A stretch of DNA of 64,000 nt, from positions 2,487,473-2,551,472 of the forward strand of contig NZ_SODP01000001.1 of assembly GCF_004365355.1 (NCBI RefSeq). Direction: 5' to 3'. Position numbers and translations under genes: made by a program. Positions 8,527 through 17,107 of this stretch are shown here, piece after piece. Within the stretch, counting starts at the first letter, position 1. Each line of letters starts with the position of its first letter. Source of the stretch: Kribbella pratensis (GTDB lineage: Bacteria; Actinomycetota; Actinomycetes; Propionibacteriales; Kribbellaceae). The notes beneath the pieces were generated by a model. It saw nothing but the letters and a program-made list of their open reading frames with translations. It had not been told where the DNA came from and searched no databases.

Positions 8527-8826
8527 TCAGCCCGCGAGGATCTTCGCCTTCTGCGCCTCGAACTCCGCCTCGGTGAGAACACCCGACTGCTTCAGTTCGC
8601 CCAACGACTTGAGTTGGTCCAAGCGGTCGGCCGTGTTGTCCGGCGGCGGTTCCGGCGCAGCGTATGCAGGGGCCGGTTCGGGTGCCTCCGCCGGTGCGGC
8701 GGCGGGTGCGGCCTCGGCGTCCTGCCTGGCGAACTTGGCATCTTGCCGGCGCCGCACCCGGCCCGCGACAGCCGTCGCGGTGCCCGCGACGGCCGCGGTC
8801 CTCGCCAATCCTCGTAACAGTGGCAT
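8527..8826 (-). CDS. Small SHOCT-domain protein with Ala/Pro-rich linker
   Basis: A 99-residue protein. Residues 1-30 are basic and Ala-rich (RGLARTAAVAGTATAVAGRV), possibly membrane-associated. Residues 35-62 form an Ala/Pro/Glu linker. Residues 65-99 are a SHOCT motif (LDQLKSLGELKQSGVLTEAE). It sits between the DUF6325 gene (10 bp upstream) and the MFS gene (9 bp downstream), a tight operon. The role is unknown; SHOCT tails are often found on small membrane-linked oligomers. Confidence 0.75.
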   Translation of the reverse strand: MPLLRGLARTAAVAGTATAVAGRVRRRQDAKFARQDAEAAPAAAPAEAPEPAPAYAAPEPPPDNTADRLDQLKSLGELKQSGVLTEAEFEAQKAKILAG

Positions 8827-8836
8827 GTCAGGCTCC

Positions 8837-9283
8837 TCAACTCGTCGATTCCAGAGTTTCCAGGGCCTCGAGGACGTCCATCACGTCCTGGGCCGGAATA
8901 CGCCCGCCGGCGATCATCTGGCCGCCGGACTCCAGGGCGGCCGCGACGAACGGGATCGCCCAGGTGTTCTCGTAGACGATCAGCGCCGCCACGCTGCCGG
9001 GCTGCATCGCGCCGGCCACCTCGCTGAGGTCGTCCTCGGCCAGGATTCCCGACCGGGCACCGTTGAGGTCGGCGAAGCCGCCGGCCTGACCCGATGACTC
9101 GGCCAGGTCAACCATGTACATGGAGCCGTTGGCATCCTTGCCGACCACCATCACGTCGTACACGTGGACGATGCCGCGCTCGACGAGGTTCACCAGTTCC
9201 TCGGCCGCTCTACCGGTGAGCTTGTCGCCCGTGAACTCGATGAGTATGTAGTCGATGGGCCCATGGACCTCTGTGTCTGGCAT
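8837..9283 (-). CDS. DUF6325/DUF1269-like protein
   Basis: A 148-residue acidic soluble protein that begins with a beta-strand-rich domain (GPIDYILIEFTGDKL). An Ala-rich C-terminal helix pair follows (AALIVYENTWAIPFVAAALE). It matches the actinobacterial DUF6325 group, distantly like DUF1269. The ATG at 9283 was chosen over an upstream in-frame ATG because conservation starts at MPDTEV and a GGAG-containing leader precedes it. First gene of its operon; box 4 lies 83 bp upstream. No enzymatic motif is seen. A DUF1269 relative occurs at 37565. Confidence 0.7.
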   Translation of the reverse strand: MPDTEVHGPIDYILIEFTGDKLTGRAAEELVNLVERGIVHVYDVMVVGKDANGSMYMVDLAESSGQAGGFADLNGARSGILAEDDLSEVAGAMQPGSVAALIVYENTWAIPFVAAALESGGQMIAGGRIPAQDVMDVLEALETLESTS

Positions 9284-9365
9284 GACTCTCCATCCTCCAC
9301 ACGGATCTCGCAGCGACTCTGCGTCCTGTTCATCGCCACGTTCCCTCGCACTGCGGGCGCCGTCA

Positions 9366-9382
9366 TCACCCACGCGGGATGA
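9366..9382. promoter_or_regulatory. 17-bp inverted-repeat box 4
   Basis: TCACCCACGCGGGATGA, 83 bp upstream of the DUF6325-SHOCT-MFS unit and two bases from the stop codon of the upstream small gene. Confidence 0.6.
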
Positions 9383-9384
9383 GC

Positions 9385-9648
9385 TCAGGAGGACACGCTC
9401 GCGGAGGTGGTGACGTCGCCTGCAACGACGGCCGGGGTGACCTGCCGGATACTCAGGATCATCATGCCCGCGGTCTGGAGCATCGCGACCAGGTCGGCAA
9501 TTCCCTGCTCGTCGTGGACCTGCAACCGGAAGACTCCGGACGTCTGGTGATGAGCCCGCGGACCCGCGCAGAAGACGAGAACGGGTGGTCTCAGCTCCCC
9601 CTGCACGGCAACCTGGTACGACGGGCCGCGGCGTTCATGCGCTGCCAT
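9385..9648 (-). CDS. Small protein of unknown function, member of a tandem pair
   Basis: An 87-residue protein whose C-terminal half (GVFRLQVHDEQGIADLVAMLQ followed by ILSIRQVTP) reads as a beta-alpha-beta unit like that of the neighbouring 88-residue protein. The ATG at 9648 lies 14 bp inside the end of that upstream gene, so the two are co-translated. I do not recognise a family. The sequence resembles small ACT- or ferredoxin-like folds that sense ligands, but that is inference from secondary-structure pattern only. The pair is transcribed away from the MalT-like regulator. Confidence 0.55.
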   Translation of the reverse strand: MAAHERRGPSYQVAVQGELRPPVLVFCAGPRAHHQTSGVFRLQVHDEQGIADLVAMLQTAGMMILSIRQVTPAVVAGDVTTSASVSS

Positions 9649-9901
9649 CGTCTCCCCCCTCCGGATCGATGTCGATCCACTCTCTCGGTTCCGACGCAGC
9701 GCCCAGGATCCGGTGAACCTCGACGACCTCGATGCCCAGGGCCCGGAGTCTGGCGAGCAGACCGTAGAGCGCCGACTCGTCGGGGATGCTGTACACGACG
9801 GTGCTCACCTGGTCGACTGCCAGCGTGACGGCTTCCATGTCTCGAAGGTCTTCTTCGGGTACGGCGCCGGCCACGCGGATCTCGTACGTCGCGTCGACCA
9901 T
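9635..9901 (-). CDS. Small protein of unknown function, divergent from MalT-like regulator 1
   Basis: An 88-residue acidic protein with strand-helix-strand character (TYEIRVAGAVPEEDLRDME, then TVVYSIPDESALYGLLARL, then GIEVVEVHRI). It looks like a single small alpha/beta domain, possibly ACT-like. The ATG at 9901 has a GGAG about nine bases upstream. It overlaps the next gene by 14 bp and has box 5 61 bp upstream, shared with the divergent regulator. The location suggests a partner or ligand sensor for the regulator, but nothing in the sequence proves this. Confidence 0.55.
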   Translation of the reverse strand: MVDATYEIRVAGAVPEEDLRDMEAVTLAVDQVSTVVYSIPDESALYGLLARLRALGIEVVEVHRILGAASEPREWIDIDPEGGDDGSA

Positions 9902-9961
9902 CGAACCCACTCCGTTCCCAACGTGTGCGTTCGACGCTCGCAAAGGTCGAGTGTCACGGCT

Positions 9962-9978
9962 TCATCCCTGTGGGGTGA
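9962..9978. promoter_or_regulatory. 17-bp inverted-repeat box 5
   Basis: TCATCCCTGTGGGGTGA, almost identical to box 17 before the second regulator (one base differs). It lies 61 bp from the small-protein pair and 182 bp from the regulator start. An AT-rich tract at 10063-10078 could hold the regulator's promoter. Confidence 0.65.
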
Positions 9979-10159
9979 ACTGCCGCAGCGCGCAGGTTCC
10001 ACCGCCCACGCGAGGCGAAACCGCGAAGTCTCAGATAGTCCGGCAATCGGACGAAAAACGCTGGTTTTAAAGGATATTCCGTGATTTCTTCGAAGGGTGC
10101 GATTCGTTGCGCACCGCCTCCCCAGCGTTCCGTGATGTCGCACGTCGCTAGGAGGGGAC

Positions 10160-12760
10160 ATGCCGAGCGAGCAGCACGCAGGGGCGGAGGGCCGGCGCAG
10201 CGCGTCACCGGATGCGCCCGTCTACGGTCGCCAGAGATCCGGACCCCGAAACCCGGCTACGCCACCCGGGACCGTGCCGAGGCCACGGCTTGTCGACCGG
10301 GTGAGCCTGGCGGTTCAGCGACCGCTCACGCTGGTCGTCGCACCGGCAGGCTTCGGTAAGACGATGCTGCTCAAGTCGTGGGCAGCGCAGTACCCGGGTC
10401 CCGCCGTTGTCAGGCGAATCGCCTTGGATGCGACCAGTGAACATCCCCCGGCCTTGCTGGAGTCCGTACGCGACGATCTGTCCCGCCGCGACCGCACCGT
10501 GCTGGTGCTCGTGGTGGACTGCGGCGACCTGACGGTGACACCCCAGATCGGGCGGAGCCTCCAACGCCTCATCCACGGCAGTGCGGGACGCGTCCGGGTG
10601 GTGCTGGTGACCCGGTCCGACCCGCCTCTGCCCTTGCACCTCTACCGGCTGGCAGGCACGGTTTCGGAGATCCGGGCCGCTGAGCTGGCCTTCACCCCCG
10701 ACGAGACCTCGGCTTTGATGCGCGGACACAAGCTCGAGCTGACAACGTCGGAACTCGCCGAACTGCACGCCCGGACCGACGGCTGGCCGGCCGCCCTGAT
10801 GTTCGCCGCGATGAACCTGACCGGGAAGGCCGACCCGGAGCGGGTCATCCGGGAGTTCCGTGGCGACACCGGGAACGTGGCGGCGTACCTGATGACCGAG
10901 GTACTCGATGCCCAGCCGCCGGAGCTGCGCGAGTTCCTGCTCCGGACCTGCATCGTCGACGAGGTCCGGCCGGCGCTGGCCGAGATCCTGACCGGCCAGG
11001 CTTCTGCCGGTCGCTCGTTACAGTTCCTCTCCCACGGCAACTCGTTCATCCAGCCCGTCCCGGGGACAGCGGACGGCTACAGCTACCAGGCGCTGTTCCG
11101 CGAGTTCCTTCGCGCGCAACTGCTGTTCGAGATGCCTGCCCTGGCCCCGGCACTCCACCGCGATGCCGCGGCCTGGTTCGCCCAGAACGGTCAGCCGCTG
11201 CAGGCGATCCACCATGCCGTCACGGCCGGTGAGTGGCAGGACGCGGCCCGGTACCTGGTGGAGTACCACGAGGTCGCCGGTCTCCTCGTCGGGCGCCGGC
11301 GACAGCAACTGACAACCTTGTTCGACGGTTTTCCCGACGATCTGGACGGTTCCGAGGCCGCGATCATCAGCGCCGCCCGCGCGCTGGCCGAGTTCGATGT
11401 CGAGCGCTGCACGTCCCAACTGGGCAGGGCCATAGATCTGCTGGACCATCAGGCCTCCGCCCGGCGGCACCCGGCCGAGTCCGCCATCAGGGTGCTGCAA
11501 GCGGTGTGCGCAAGCCTCAGCGAATGTCCTGAGAGCGGGCTGGTCCCGGTCCTGATCGCGGAGGCCGACCTGAGATCGGCATCACCGGCCGTGGCGCATC
11601 TCGAGCCGAGGCTGCTGGTGGCCGGTAGCAAGGGCCGCGTCCTGCTCCAGCGCGGAGACTTCGCGGCAGCCCTGGCAGCCTTCACCGAAGGGATCGCGCT
11701 CGCGGAGGAGAACGGTGCTCGGGACGCCCTCGTCGACTTCCTCGGCATGGCCGCGCTGGTCGAAGCGGCCTGGGGACATCTGCGGCGAGCCGGGGAGGTT
11801 GTCGCGCACGCGGCGTCGGTGGCCGAACCGGGGGCGGAACTGCCCCAGTCCGCGATCGTGGCCGAGGCCTGGGTGCACACCGACCGGGGTGATCTACCCA
11901 GCGCCGAAGAGATGGTGCAGCGTGCCGCGGACACCGTACCCACCCACGACGCGCGAGTTCTCGCTGCCGCGCTCGCGCTGGTCAGGGCCAGGCTGCTGCG
12001 GGCGAGCGGCAACCTCGATGGCGCCGCCGCGGAACTCCGGGCTGCCCGCGACAGTTACGGCGCGCAGGGTGGCTGGCTCGGCCAGGCCCTGACCATCGAC
12101 GAGGCGAAGATGCTCGTGGCACAACACCGGCCACGAGAGGCCATCACAGAGATCGAGCAGTCCGCGGGCCGGGACCAGGTCGGATCGCGTCTGGTGCTGC
12201 AGCGAGCAGCTGCCGAGGCCGGCGAGCCGTCGCCCGCTCACCCTCTCCCGGACACCGAGCGCGTCGTCGCACTCGAAACTCAGGTGGACGGCTGGCTCGT
12301 CCAGGCCGCGGAATCGATCAGGACCGGAGACAGTGGTCGCAGCGGACTTTGCCTGGAAAGGGCCCTCAGACTGGCTGCACCCGAGCAGCTCCGGCGCCCG
12401 TTCGCGGAGGCGCCGCCGGCGCTGCGAACACTGCTACAGCCCACGGGCGATCTGATGAGACAGCACCCCTGGCTCCGCGCGCCCGGCCCTCGTGGTCGCG
12501 ACCGCACCGCCGGTCGCTGGGCAGTGTCACGACCCGAGTTGGTCGTCACCGCAGCCTTGACCTGCAAGGAACAGGAGGTGCTCGAGTACCTCGCCGAGTT
12601 GCTCACCACTGAGGAGATCGCCCGCACCATGTACGTCTCCGTCAACACGGTCCGGAGCCATGTCCGCAGCATCCTGCGCAAGCTGAGCGCATCACGCCGG
12701 AACGAGGCCGTTCGGCGGGCGTGGGAGTTGGGACTGCTCCCCTCACGCCCGGAGGCCTAG
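10160..12760 (+). CDS. MalT-type LuxR-family ATPase regulator, copy 1
   Basis: An 866-residue protein. Residues 1-45 are a variable lead. A STAND/MalT NTPase follows with Walker A APAGFGKTML (61-70), a Walker-B-like VLVVDCGDL and the sensor-like RSDPPLPLHLYRL. The middle (about 340-740) is Ala-rich helical TPR-like sequence. The C-terminus (about 795-855) is a LuxR helix-turn-helix (TTEEIARTMYVSVNTVRSHV). Proteins of this build use ATP and an inducer to oligomerise and activate promoters. The MalT-type DDYH after Walker B is absent (VDCGDL). The start has AGGAGG five bases before ATG. Box 5 lies upstream, so autoregulation is likely. A paralogue is at 43198. Confidence 0.88.
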   Translation: MPSEQHAGAEGRRSASPDAPVYGRQRSGPRNPATPPGTVPRPRLVDRVSLAVQRPLTLVVAPAGFGKTMLLKSWAAQYPGPAVVRRIALDATSEHPPALLESVRDDLSRRDRTVLVLVVDCGDLTVTPQIGRSLQRLIHGSAGRVRVVLVTRSDPPLPLHLYRLAGTVSEIRAAELAFTPDETSALMRGHKLELTTSELAELHARTDGWPAALMFAAMNLTGKADPERVIREFRGDTGNVAAYLMTEVLDAQPPELREFLLRTCIVDEVRPALAEILTGQASAGRSLQFLSHGNSFIQPVPGTADGYSYQALFREFLRAQLLFEMPALAPALHRDAAAWFAQNGQPLQAIHHAVTAGEWQDAARYLVEYHEVAGLLVGRRRQQLTTLFDGFPDDLDGSEAAIISAARALAEFDVERCTSQLGRAIDLLDHQASARRHPAESAIRVLQAVCASLSECPESGLVPVLIAEADLRSASPAVAHLEPRLLVAGSKGRVLLQRGDFAAALAAFTEGIALAEENGARDALVDFLGMAALVEAAWGHLRRAGEVVAHAASVAEPGAELPQSAIVAEAWVHTDRGDLPSAEEMVQRAADTVPTHDARVLAAALALVRARLLRASGNLDGAAAELRAARDSYGAQGGWLGQALTIDEAKMLVAQHRPREAITEIEQSAGRDQVGSRLVLQRAAAEAGEPSPAHPLPDTERVVALETQVDGWLVQAAESIRTGDSGRSGLCLERALRLAAPEQLRRPFAEAPPALRTLLQPTGDLMRQHPWLRAPGPRGRDRTAGRWAVSRPELVVTAALTCKEQEVLEYLAELLTTEEIARTMYVSVNTVRSHVRSILRKLSASRRNEAVRRAWELGLLPSRPEA

Positions 12761-12794
12761 TCCACCGGTCCGTCCGGCTCAGGCTCAGGCAGGC

Positions 12795-13214
12795 TCAGTG
12801 CCTGGGCCGGACGTCACGACCGTGGAAGGTCAGCGCCCAGATCACCAGGACGTCCAGAGCGATCATGATCGTGGTCCAGCCCGGAGATGCGGCGAGGAAC
12901 GCCATGTTCATCAGAATGCTGAGGACCGCGAGGATCACCCCGACGACCCGCGCCCAGACCTGACCGAGCAGGACACAGAACCCGGCCACAAGGACGGCGG
13001 TGCCGACGATCAGATGCGACCATCCCCATCCGGTGTAGTTGATGTGGATGGCGAGGCCGTTCTTCGGCACCAGGTAGTAGTCGTCGTTCAGCAGGGCGAC
13101 GATCCCCTCGAAGCCGTGCATGACGCCGATCACCATCATCACCACCGCGGCGAAGACGATCGGGCCAACCCAGCCCCCTCGCGGCGCAGCGACGCGCCTG
13201 TCGATGTCCGACAT
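12795..13214 (-). CDS. DUF7144-family four-TM membrane protein, copy A
   Basis: A 139-residue protein with four hydrophobic segments. It carries the family hallmark GWGWSHLIVG between TM2 and TM3 and a C-terminal LDVLVIWALTFHG. The first helix region (VMMVIGVMHGFEGIVALLNDDYY) is typical. Family function is unknown; it is abundant in actinomycetes. The ATG at 13214 has GAGGAG seven bases upstream. It ends a long minus-strand gene series starting at 19559, which also begins with a DUF7144 gene. Two further copies lie at 21613 and 41589. Confidence 0.8.
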   Translation of the reverse strand: MSDIDRRVAAPRGGWVGPIVFAAVVMMVIGVMHGFEGIVALLNDDYYLVPKNGLAIHINYTGWGWSHLIVGTAVLVAGFCVLLGQVWARVVGVILAVLSILMNMAFLAASPGWTTIMIALDVLVIWALTFHGRDVRPRH

Positions 13215-13224
13215 GGTCAACTCC

Positions 13225-13707
13225 TCATCGTGGCGATCCGGGTCTCCAGTCGTAGATGACCGACGTACGCAGGACGACGTCCTGCACAGAGTGCTGGCGG
13301 CCGCCGGCACACCACAGCAGTCCGAGCGGGAACACGACACAGAACAGGGCGCGCAGCAGCGCGACGAGGGGACCCGGCCGTCCACCACGACGGCCAACGA
13401 CCCTCAGCCCCATCAGGTGGCAGCCGTAGGTCCGCCCGGTGATCGACCAGGCGACGAAGAAGTAGCCGACCAGAACCAGCAGGAAGATCGCCACGCTCGG
13501 CAGCGGCGATGCCTCACTGAACTGGAAGGTTCGCGGACGCACGAGGAACCGGAGTCCGTTGACGCCCACATAGCCGGCCAGTACCGCCACCACCACGACG
13601 ACCCCGTCGATGACACCGGCGATCGATCGGGTCACGAGTCCCGCCCGTCGTCCCTGGTACTGCAGCCCCTCCCGCGGAACGACCCACACCGGCACGTCCG
13701 TTCTCAT
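13225..13707 (-). CDS. RDD-family membrane protein
   Basis: A 160-residue protein with three hydrophobic segments and the RDD signature: R27 and D34 in LVTRSIAGVIDGVVVVV, and a later GRTYGCHLMGLRVVG-type loop. RDD proteins are small membrane proteins; some have been linked to Na+/H+ transport, most are untested. It overlaps the upstream 202-residue gene by 4 bp (ATGA) and lies 10 bp before the DUF7144 gene, so all three are co-translated. Confidence 0.8.
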   Translation of the reverse strand: MRTDVPVWVVPREGLQYQGRRAGLVTRSIAGVIDGVVVVVAVLAGYVGVNGLRFLVRPRTFQFSEASPLPSVAIFLLVLVGYFFVAWSITGRTYGCHLMGLRVVGRRGGRPGPLVALLRALFCVVFPLGLLWCAGGRQHSVQDVVLRTSVIYDWRPGSPR

Positions 13708-14312
13708 GGCTGCTGGGGCGTCATCTCGGGTTCGGCGCGGGGCCGCCGCAGCCTCAGTCGGGCCACCACCCGTCCCACCGCCTCGTCGCCGGAGATGCCT
13801 TGCATGCGTACGCCACGGACAGTGTCGGACGCAACCGATCCGGTGGACTGCCGGATCATCTCGGCCAGATCCACCTCCGCGATGACCCCCTCGGCCAGCC
13901 CGGCCATGTCGATCCGGGCCAGTACCTCGTCCGCGACTGCGGGAACCATCCGGTCCAGCGCGACCGACAATTGACGCGCCAACTCCGCCCGTCCTTGGCC
14001 ACCGCGCCTGGCCAGGCCTTCCAGCCAGGTGGCTGCCTGGTAACGCTCCGCCAGCATGGGCGGCCGCAGGATCACGACAGCTACCGGGCTGAGCACTCCC
14101 CCGACCCGGCGTCGGACCGGGCTGACAGCCTGCCCGACCCGGCGTCCGACCAACTGTGCGGCGGCCGCCGCCAGCGCCGCGGCTCCGACGGCCGCGTCGA
14201 GCACGACGCTCGGGTCCTGGCTCGCCGGGGGCGCGTCAGGCGGGTTCTCGGACTGCTCTGAAGTACCCACGTGACCATGCTCCGTCTCGGCGCCGGGCAC
14301 CACCTCATCCAT
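13704..14312 (-). CDS. RDD-associated protein of unknown function
   Basis: A 202-residue protein. Residues 1-35 are acidic and polar, 36-60 Ala-rich, and 75-90 weakly hydrophobic. A conserved-looking segment (about 130-180) runs IDMAGLAEGVIAEVDLAEM followed by STGSVASDTVRGVRMQGISG. I recall that last segment as also present in actinobacterial RDD proteins, where it precedes or follows the membrane part. Here it seems to be a separate subunit coupled to the RDD gene by a 4-bp overlap. Function unknown; a cytoplasmic partner of the RDD protein is the plausible reading. Confidence 0.6.
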   Translation of the reverse strand: MDEVVPGAETEHGHVGTSEQSENPPDAPPASQDPSVVLDAAVGAAALAAAAAQLVGRRVGQAVSPVRRRVGGVLSPVAVVILRPPMLAERYQAATWLEGLARRGGQGRAELARQLSVALDRMVPAVADEVLARIDMAGLAEGVIAEVDLAEMIRQSTGSVASDTVRGVRMQGISGDEAVGRVVARLRLRRPRAEPEMTPQQP

Positions 14313-14358
14313 GGCGGAGGAACCACCTGACCGTCAGTCGGCATCGGTTCCCGGCGAG

Positions 14359-15447
14359 TCAGCGCTCGGCTTCGGTCCGGGCAGCGGCGGCGAGGCGATA
14401 GTCGGCGATCGGGCGGTAGCGATCGTAGAGGGTGGTGAGGATGCTGAACAGGAGGACGAAGAACAGCGCGTCCGTCAGGTCCAGCCGGCCCGGGCCCCGG
14501 GACAGCAGCACGTCGGCCAGCACCACCAGGACGACGTTCGTCGCGAAGACGATCCCGAACGAGACCGCCACCGAGTTCCAGGAGTAGCCGCGCTTCGCGG
14601 CCCACAGACCGAGCGCGGAGTTGATCACCACGAAGCCCGCGATGCCGAGGAACAGTTCGAGGTTGTTCGACTCGACGCCGGGCAGCACCTCGCCGAAGAT
14701 CACGCTGATCAGGCCGATCAGGAACACCTTCTCCAGCGTCGCGAGGTCGAAGACCTTCCGGTGCGCTGCTTGGTACGCCGCACGCTCGCGGGCGTCGTCG
14801 ATTCCCTCGGGCAGCGGATCGGCGCGGAACCGCCAGGTCCAGTCGGCCGGACTCAGCCGCGGACGGACGAAGAAGAACACGACCGCGAGCAGGGCGAGGA
14901 CGGCGACGACGAGCGTCGGGAGGAACCACGGAACATCCCGGATCGTGTCGGTGAGGTCGAGCTGGGCGATGTGGATCCAGTACTCCTGCGGCAGCTTGAC
15001 GAAGATCCAGATTCCGGCCGCGACCTTGACCCAGAACCGGAACCCGTACCGCATCGGGTTCCGCCGCGTGCGCACGCCCTCGTAGGCGATGAAGAAGTAC
15101 TCGAACGTGTTCGGGAACACCAGCAGCAGGAACCGTAACCCGGTGAGCTCGAACAGCACCACACCGATCTGACGGTAGAAGAACAGGAACCGGCTGATCT
15201 TGACCGCGCCCGGGTTGGTCCAGTTGCGCAGGCTCGCGAGGTAGGCGATCGACAGGTAGAACACGTCCATCGCCTTGTCGTAGCTCTGGTAGTTCGGCGG
15301 GTCGTAGCCGAAGGTCTGGAAGATCGTCTGGTCGACGCCGTCGAGCAGCAGGCAGGCGATGATCGCCGGCAACGGGAACAACGGGATCAGCAGCGGCAGC
15401 GTGAAGCGCGCGAGAACCACAACCCAGAACACGAACTCGACACTCAT
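14359..15447 (-). CDS. Multi-pass membrane protein of unknown function
   Basis: A 362-residue protein with about nine hydrophobic segments, separated near residues 205-245 by a soluble loop (RPRLSPADWTWRFRADPL). I do not recognise the family. Aromatic clusters such as WTNPGAVKISRFLFFYRQIG suggest a lipid- or quinone-facing protein, but this is weak. The ATG at 15447 (GGGGAG eight bases upstream) starts one base after the stop of the PLD gene, so it is probably co-expressed with the phospholipase. The next gene is 46 bp downstream. Confidence 0.7.
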   Translation of the reverse strand: MSVEFVFWVVVLARFTLPLLIPLFPLPAIIACLLLDGVDQTIFQTFGYDPPNYQSYDKAMDVFYLSIAYLASLRNWTNPGAVKISRFLFFYRQIGVVLFELTGLRFLLLVFPNTFEYFFIAYEGVRTRRNPMRYGFRFWVKVAAGIWIFVKLPQEYWIHIAQLDLTDTIRDVPWFLPTLVVAVLALLAVVFFFVRPRLSPADWTWRFRADPLPEGIDDARERAAYQAAHRKVFDLATLEKVFLIGLISVIFGEVLPGVESNNLELFLGIAGFVVINSALGLWAAKRGYSWNSVAVSFGIVFATNVVLVVLADVLLSRGPGRLDLTDALFFVLLFSILTTLYDRYRPIADYRLAAAARTEAER

Positions 15448-15448
15448 G

Positions 15449-17044
15449 TCAGAACTCCCCATTCCGGCGCATCCGGCGGGGGCGGCCGTCGGGATCGTAG
15501 ATCAGCCTGTACAGCGGTTCGGCCCAGAGCGCCTGGAAGCGGGTCAGGGGTTGCGTCTCGTGCGGACGGATCCTTCCGGGTGGACGCGGACCCTTCCTGC
15601 CACCGGCGTACCAGGCCTCCAGCTCCGCGGCGGTGCGGCGCCACAGCTCGAACCCGGTCAACAGGTCGAGTTGCGCAAGACTCGAGCGCGGCGACCCGAG
15701 ATGTTCCGACCACACCTCGAGCCGCAGGTCGCGGGCGAGCCGACGGGTGCCGTCAGCAACTAAATCCCGGTCGTCGGGAGTCGGGTCCAGGACCGCGCAG
15801 GTGAGTTCGCTGTCACTGGTCCAGGAACGCCGGTTGAAGTTGTCCGAGCCGCAGGTGAACCAGACGTCGTCCACGATGCAGATCTTCGCGTGCACGTAGA
15901 TCGGCGCCCCTGCGGCATTCTCCAGGTTGTAGATCCCGACCCGGGCGGGCGCGGCACGGCGCAGCATCCGCACAGCGCGCAATTGACCGAAGCGTTCCGG
16001 GGGGCCGGTCACCGGGCCGTCGGCATCCGGGTACCGCGGCACGACGATGATCACGCGGAGGTCGGGCGAGCGCTCGAGGGCATCGTGGATCCCCTGTGCG
16101 ATCAGCTCGGACCACAGGTACTGGTCCTCCAGGTAGATCAACTTGCGGGCCCTGGCGAACGCCTTGCCGTAGGCCCGGGCGATGCTCCGCTCCCCCTGCG
16201 GCGCGAACGGATAACCCGGACTCTTGCGGGCATACGTTCGCAGGACTTGTACGGCGTGCGGCCCGGCCGGTGGCGGATCGGGGAACTCCTCCGGCAGCGA
16301 CTGCGGATGGCGCGGCATCCGAGCGAGTCGCTGGACGATCATCCGGTACGGCGTCCGCCGGTCGAGCGGGTGACCGTCGTCCCAGCGTTCGACGAAGGTG
16401 CGGAGCAGATCGCCGACGACCGGTCCGTGGATCTCCAGCGCCGCATCGTGCCAGGGCGTGCGGTCGCCGTACCTGGGATCCATCGGCGCCTGTTGCGGAT
16501 CCCCCAGATGCTCGCCGTCGTCACGGCGCTGGTGGGACAGATCGATGCCGCCGACGAACGCGACAGCCAGTTCCGGCCGGCCCTTGTGCCGGATCACGAA
16601 CAGCTTCTGGTGGTGCGAGGACAGATGCCGGACCCGCTGGTCAAGCAGCACTTCGCCGCCGGCCTCGTTGACCTTCGTCCCCAGCCGCTGGTTCTCCCGT
16701 GCGTTGAACCGCAGGTGATCCGAGTGCGAACGCCAGAGCAGCCCTCTGACCTCGATCCCCGATCGGGCCAGATCGGCGAGCACGGTTCCGATCGTCGGAC
16801 CGTCGGGCAGCAACTTCTCGTCGGCGTCGCCACGCCAGTCGGTGAAATAGACCCTGTCACCGGGCCGCAGCGCGCACAGTTCTTCGTACAAGCGACGGAA
16901 GTAGGTCGCCCCGTGGATCAGCGGCCGGACCAGGTTGCCGTCGACCCAGGACCCGTCCACGTCTCCCACCCGGTCGATGTCCGTTCCCGGATTGCCGCGC
17001 TCGTCCGGTCGGAGGAACCACTGCCCGGCAGTGTCGTCGATCAT
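15449..17044 (-). CDS. Phospholipase D-family protein
   Basis: A 531-residue protein with two HKD half-sites: H145-x-K147 (SSHHQKLFVI, then D169 in GGIDLS) and H385-x-K387-x4-D392 (YVHAKICIVDDVW), followed by SDNFNRRS. Both catalytic histidines are present, so it should be an active phosphatidyltransferase or phospholipase D-like enzyme acting on lipids or another phosphodiester. No signal peptide is visible, suggesting cytoplasmic or inner-leaflet action. The ATG at 17044 has GGAGGG eight bases upstream. It is in the same gene series as the phosphodiesterase fusion at 17108 and the unknown membrane protein downstream. Confidence 0.88.
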   Translation of the reverse strand: MIDDTAGQWFLRPDERGNPGTDIDRVGDVDGSWVDGNLVRPLIHGATYFRRLYEELCALRPGDRVYFTDWRGDADEKLLPDGPTIGTVLADLARSGIEVRGLLWRSHSDHLRFNARENQRLGTKVNEAGGEVLLDQRVRHLSSHHQKLFVIRHKGRPELAVAFVGGIDLSHQRRDDGEHLGDPQQAPMDPRYGDRTPWHDAALEIHGPVVGDLLRTFVERWDDGHPLDRRTPYRMIVQRLARMPRHPQSLPEEFPDPPPAGPHAVQVLRTYARKSPGYPFAPQGERSIARAYGKAFARARKLIYLEDQYLWSELIAQGIHDALERSPDLRVIIVVPRYPDADGPVTGPPERFGQLRAVRMLRRAAPARVGIYNLENAAGAPIYVHAKICIVDDVWFTCGSDNFNRRSWTSDSELTCAVLDPTPDDRDLVADGTRRLARDLRLEVWSEHLGSPRSSLAQLDLLTGFELWRRTAAELEAWYAGGRKGPRPPGRIRPHETQPLTRFQALWAEPLYRLIYDPDGRPRRMRRNGEF

Positions 17045-17107
17045 CGTGACATCCCTCCGTCGAGTGGGTGAGCGGTTGGCCGGCCACCACTGGCCGCATC
17101 TGCTACC

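Noticed and set aside
17055..17071. A possible 17-bp box upstream of the PLD gene
   Set aside because: Only the right half (GGGTGA) is present; the left half does not match, so it was not counted.
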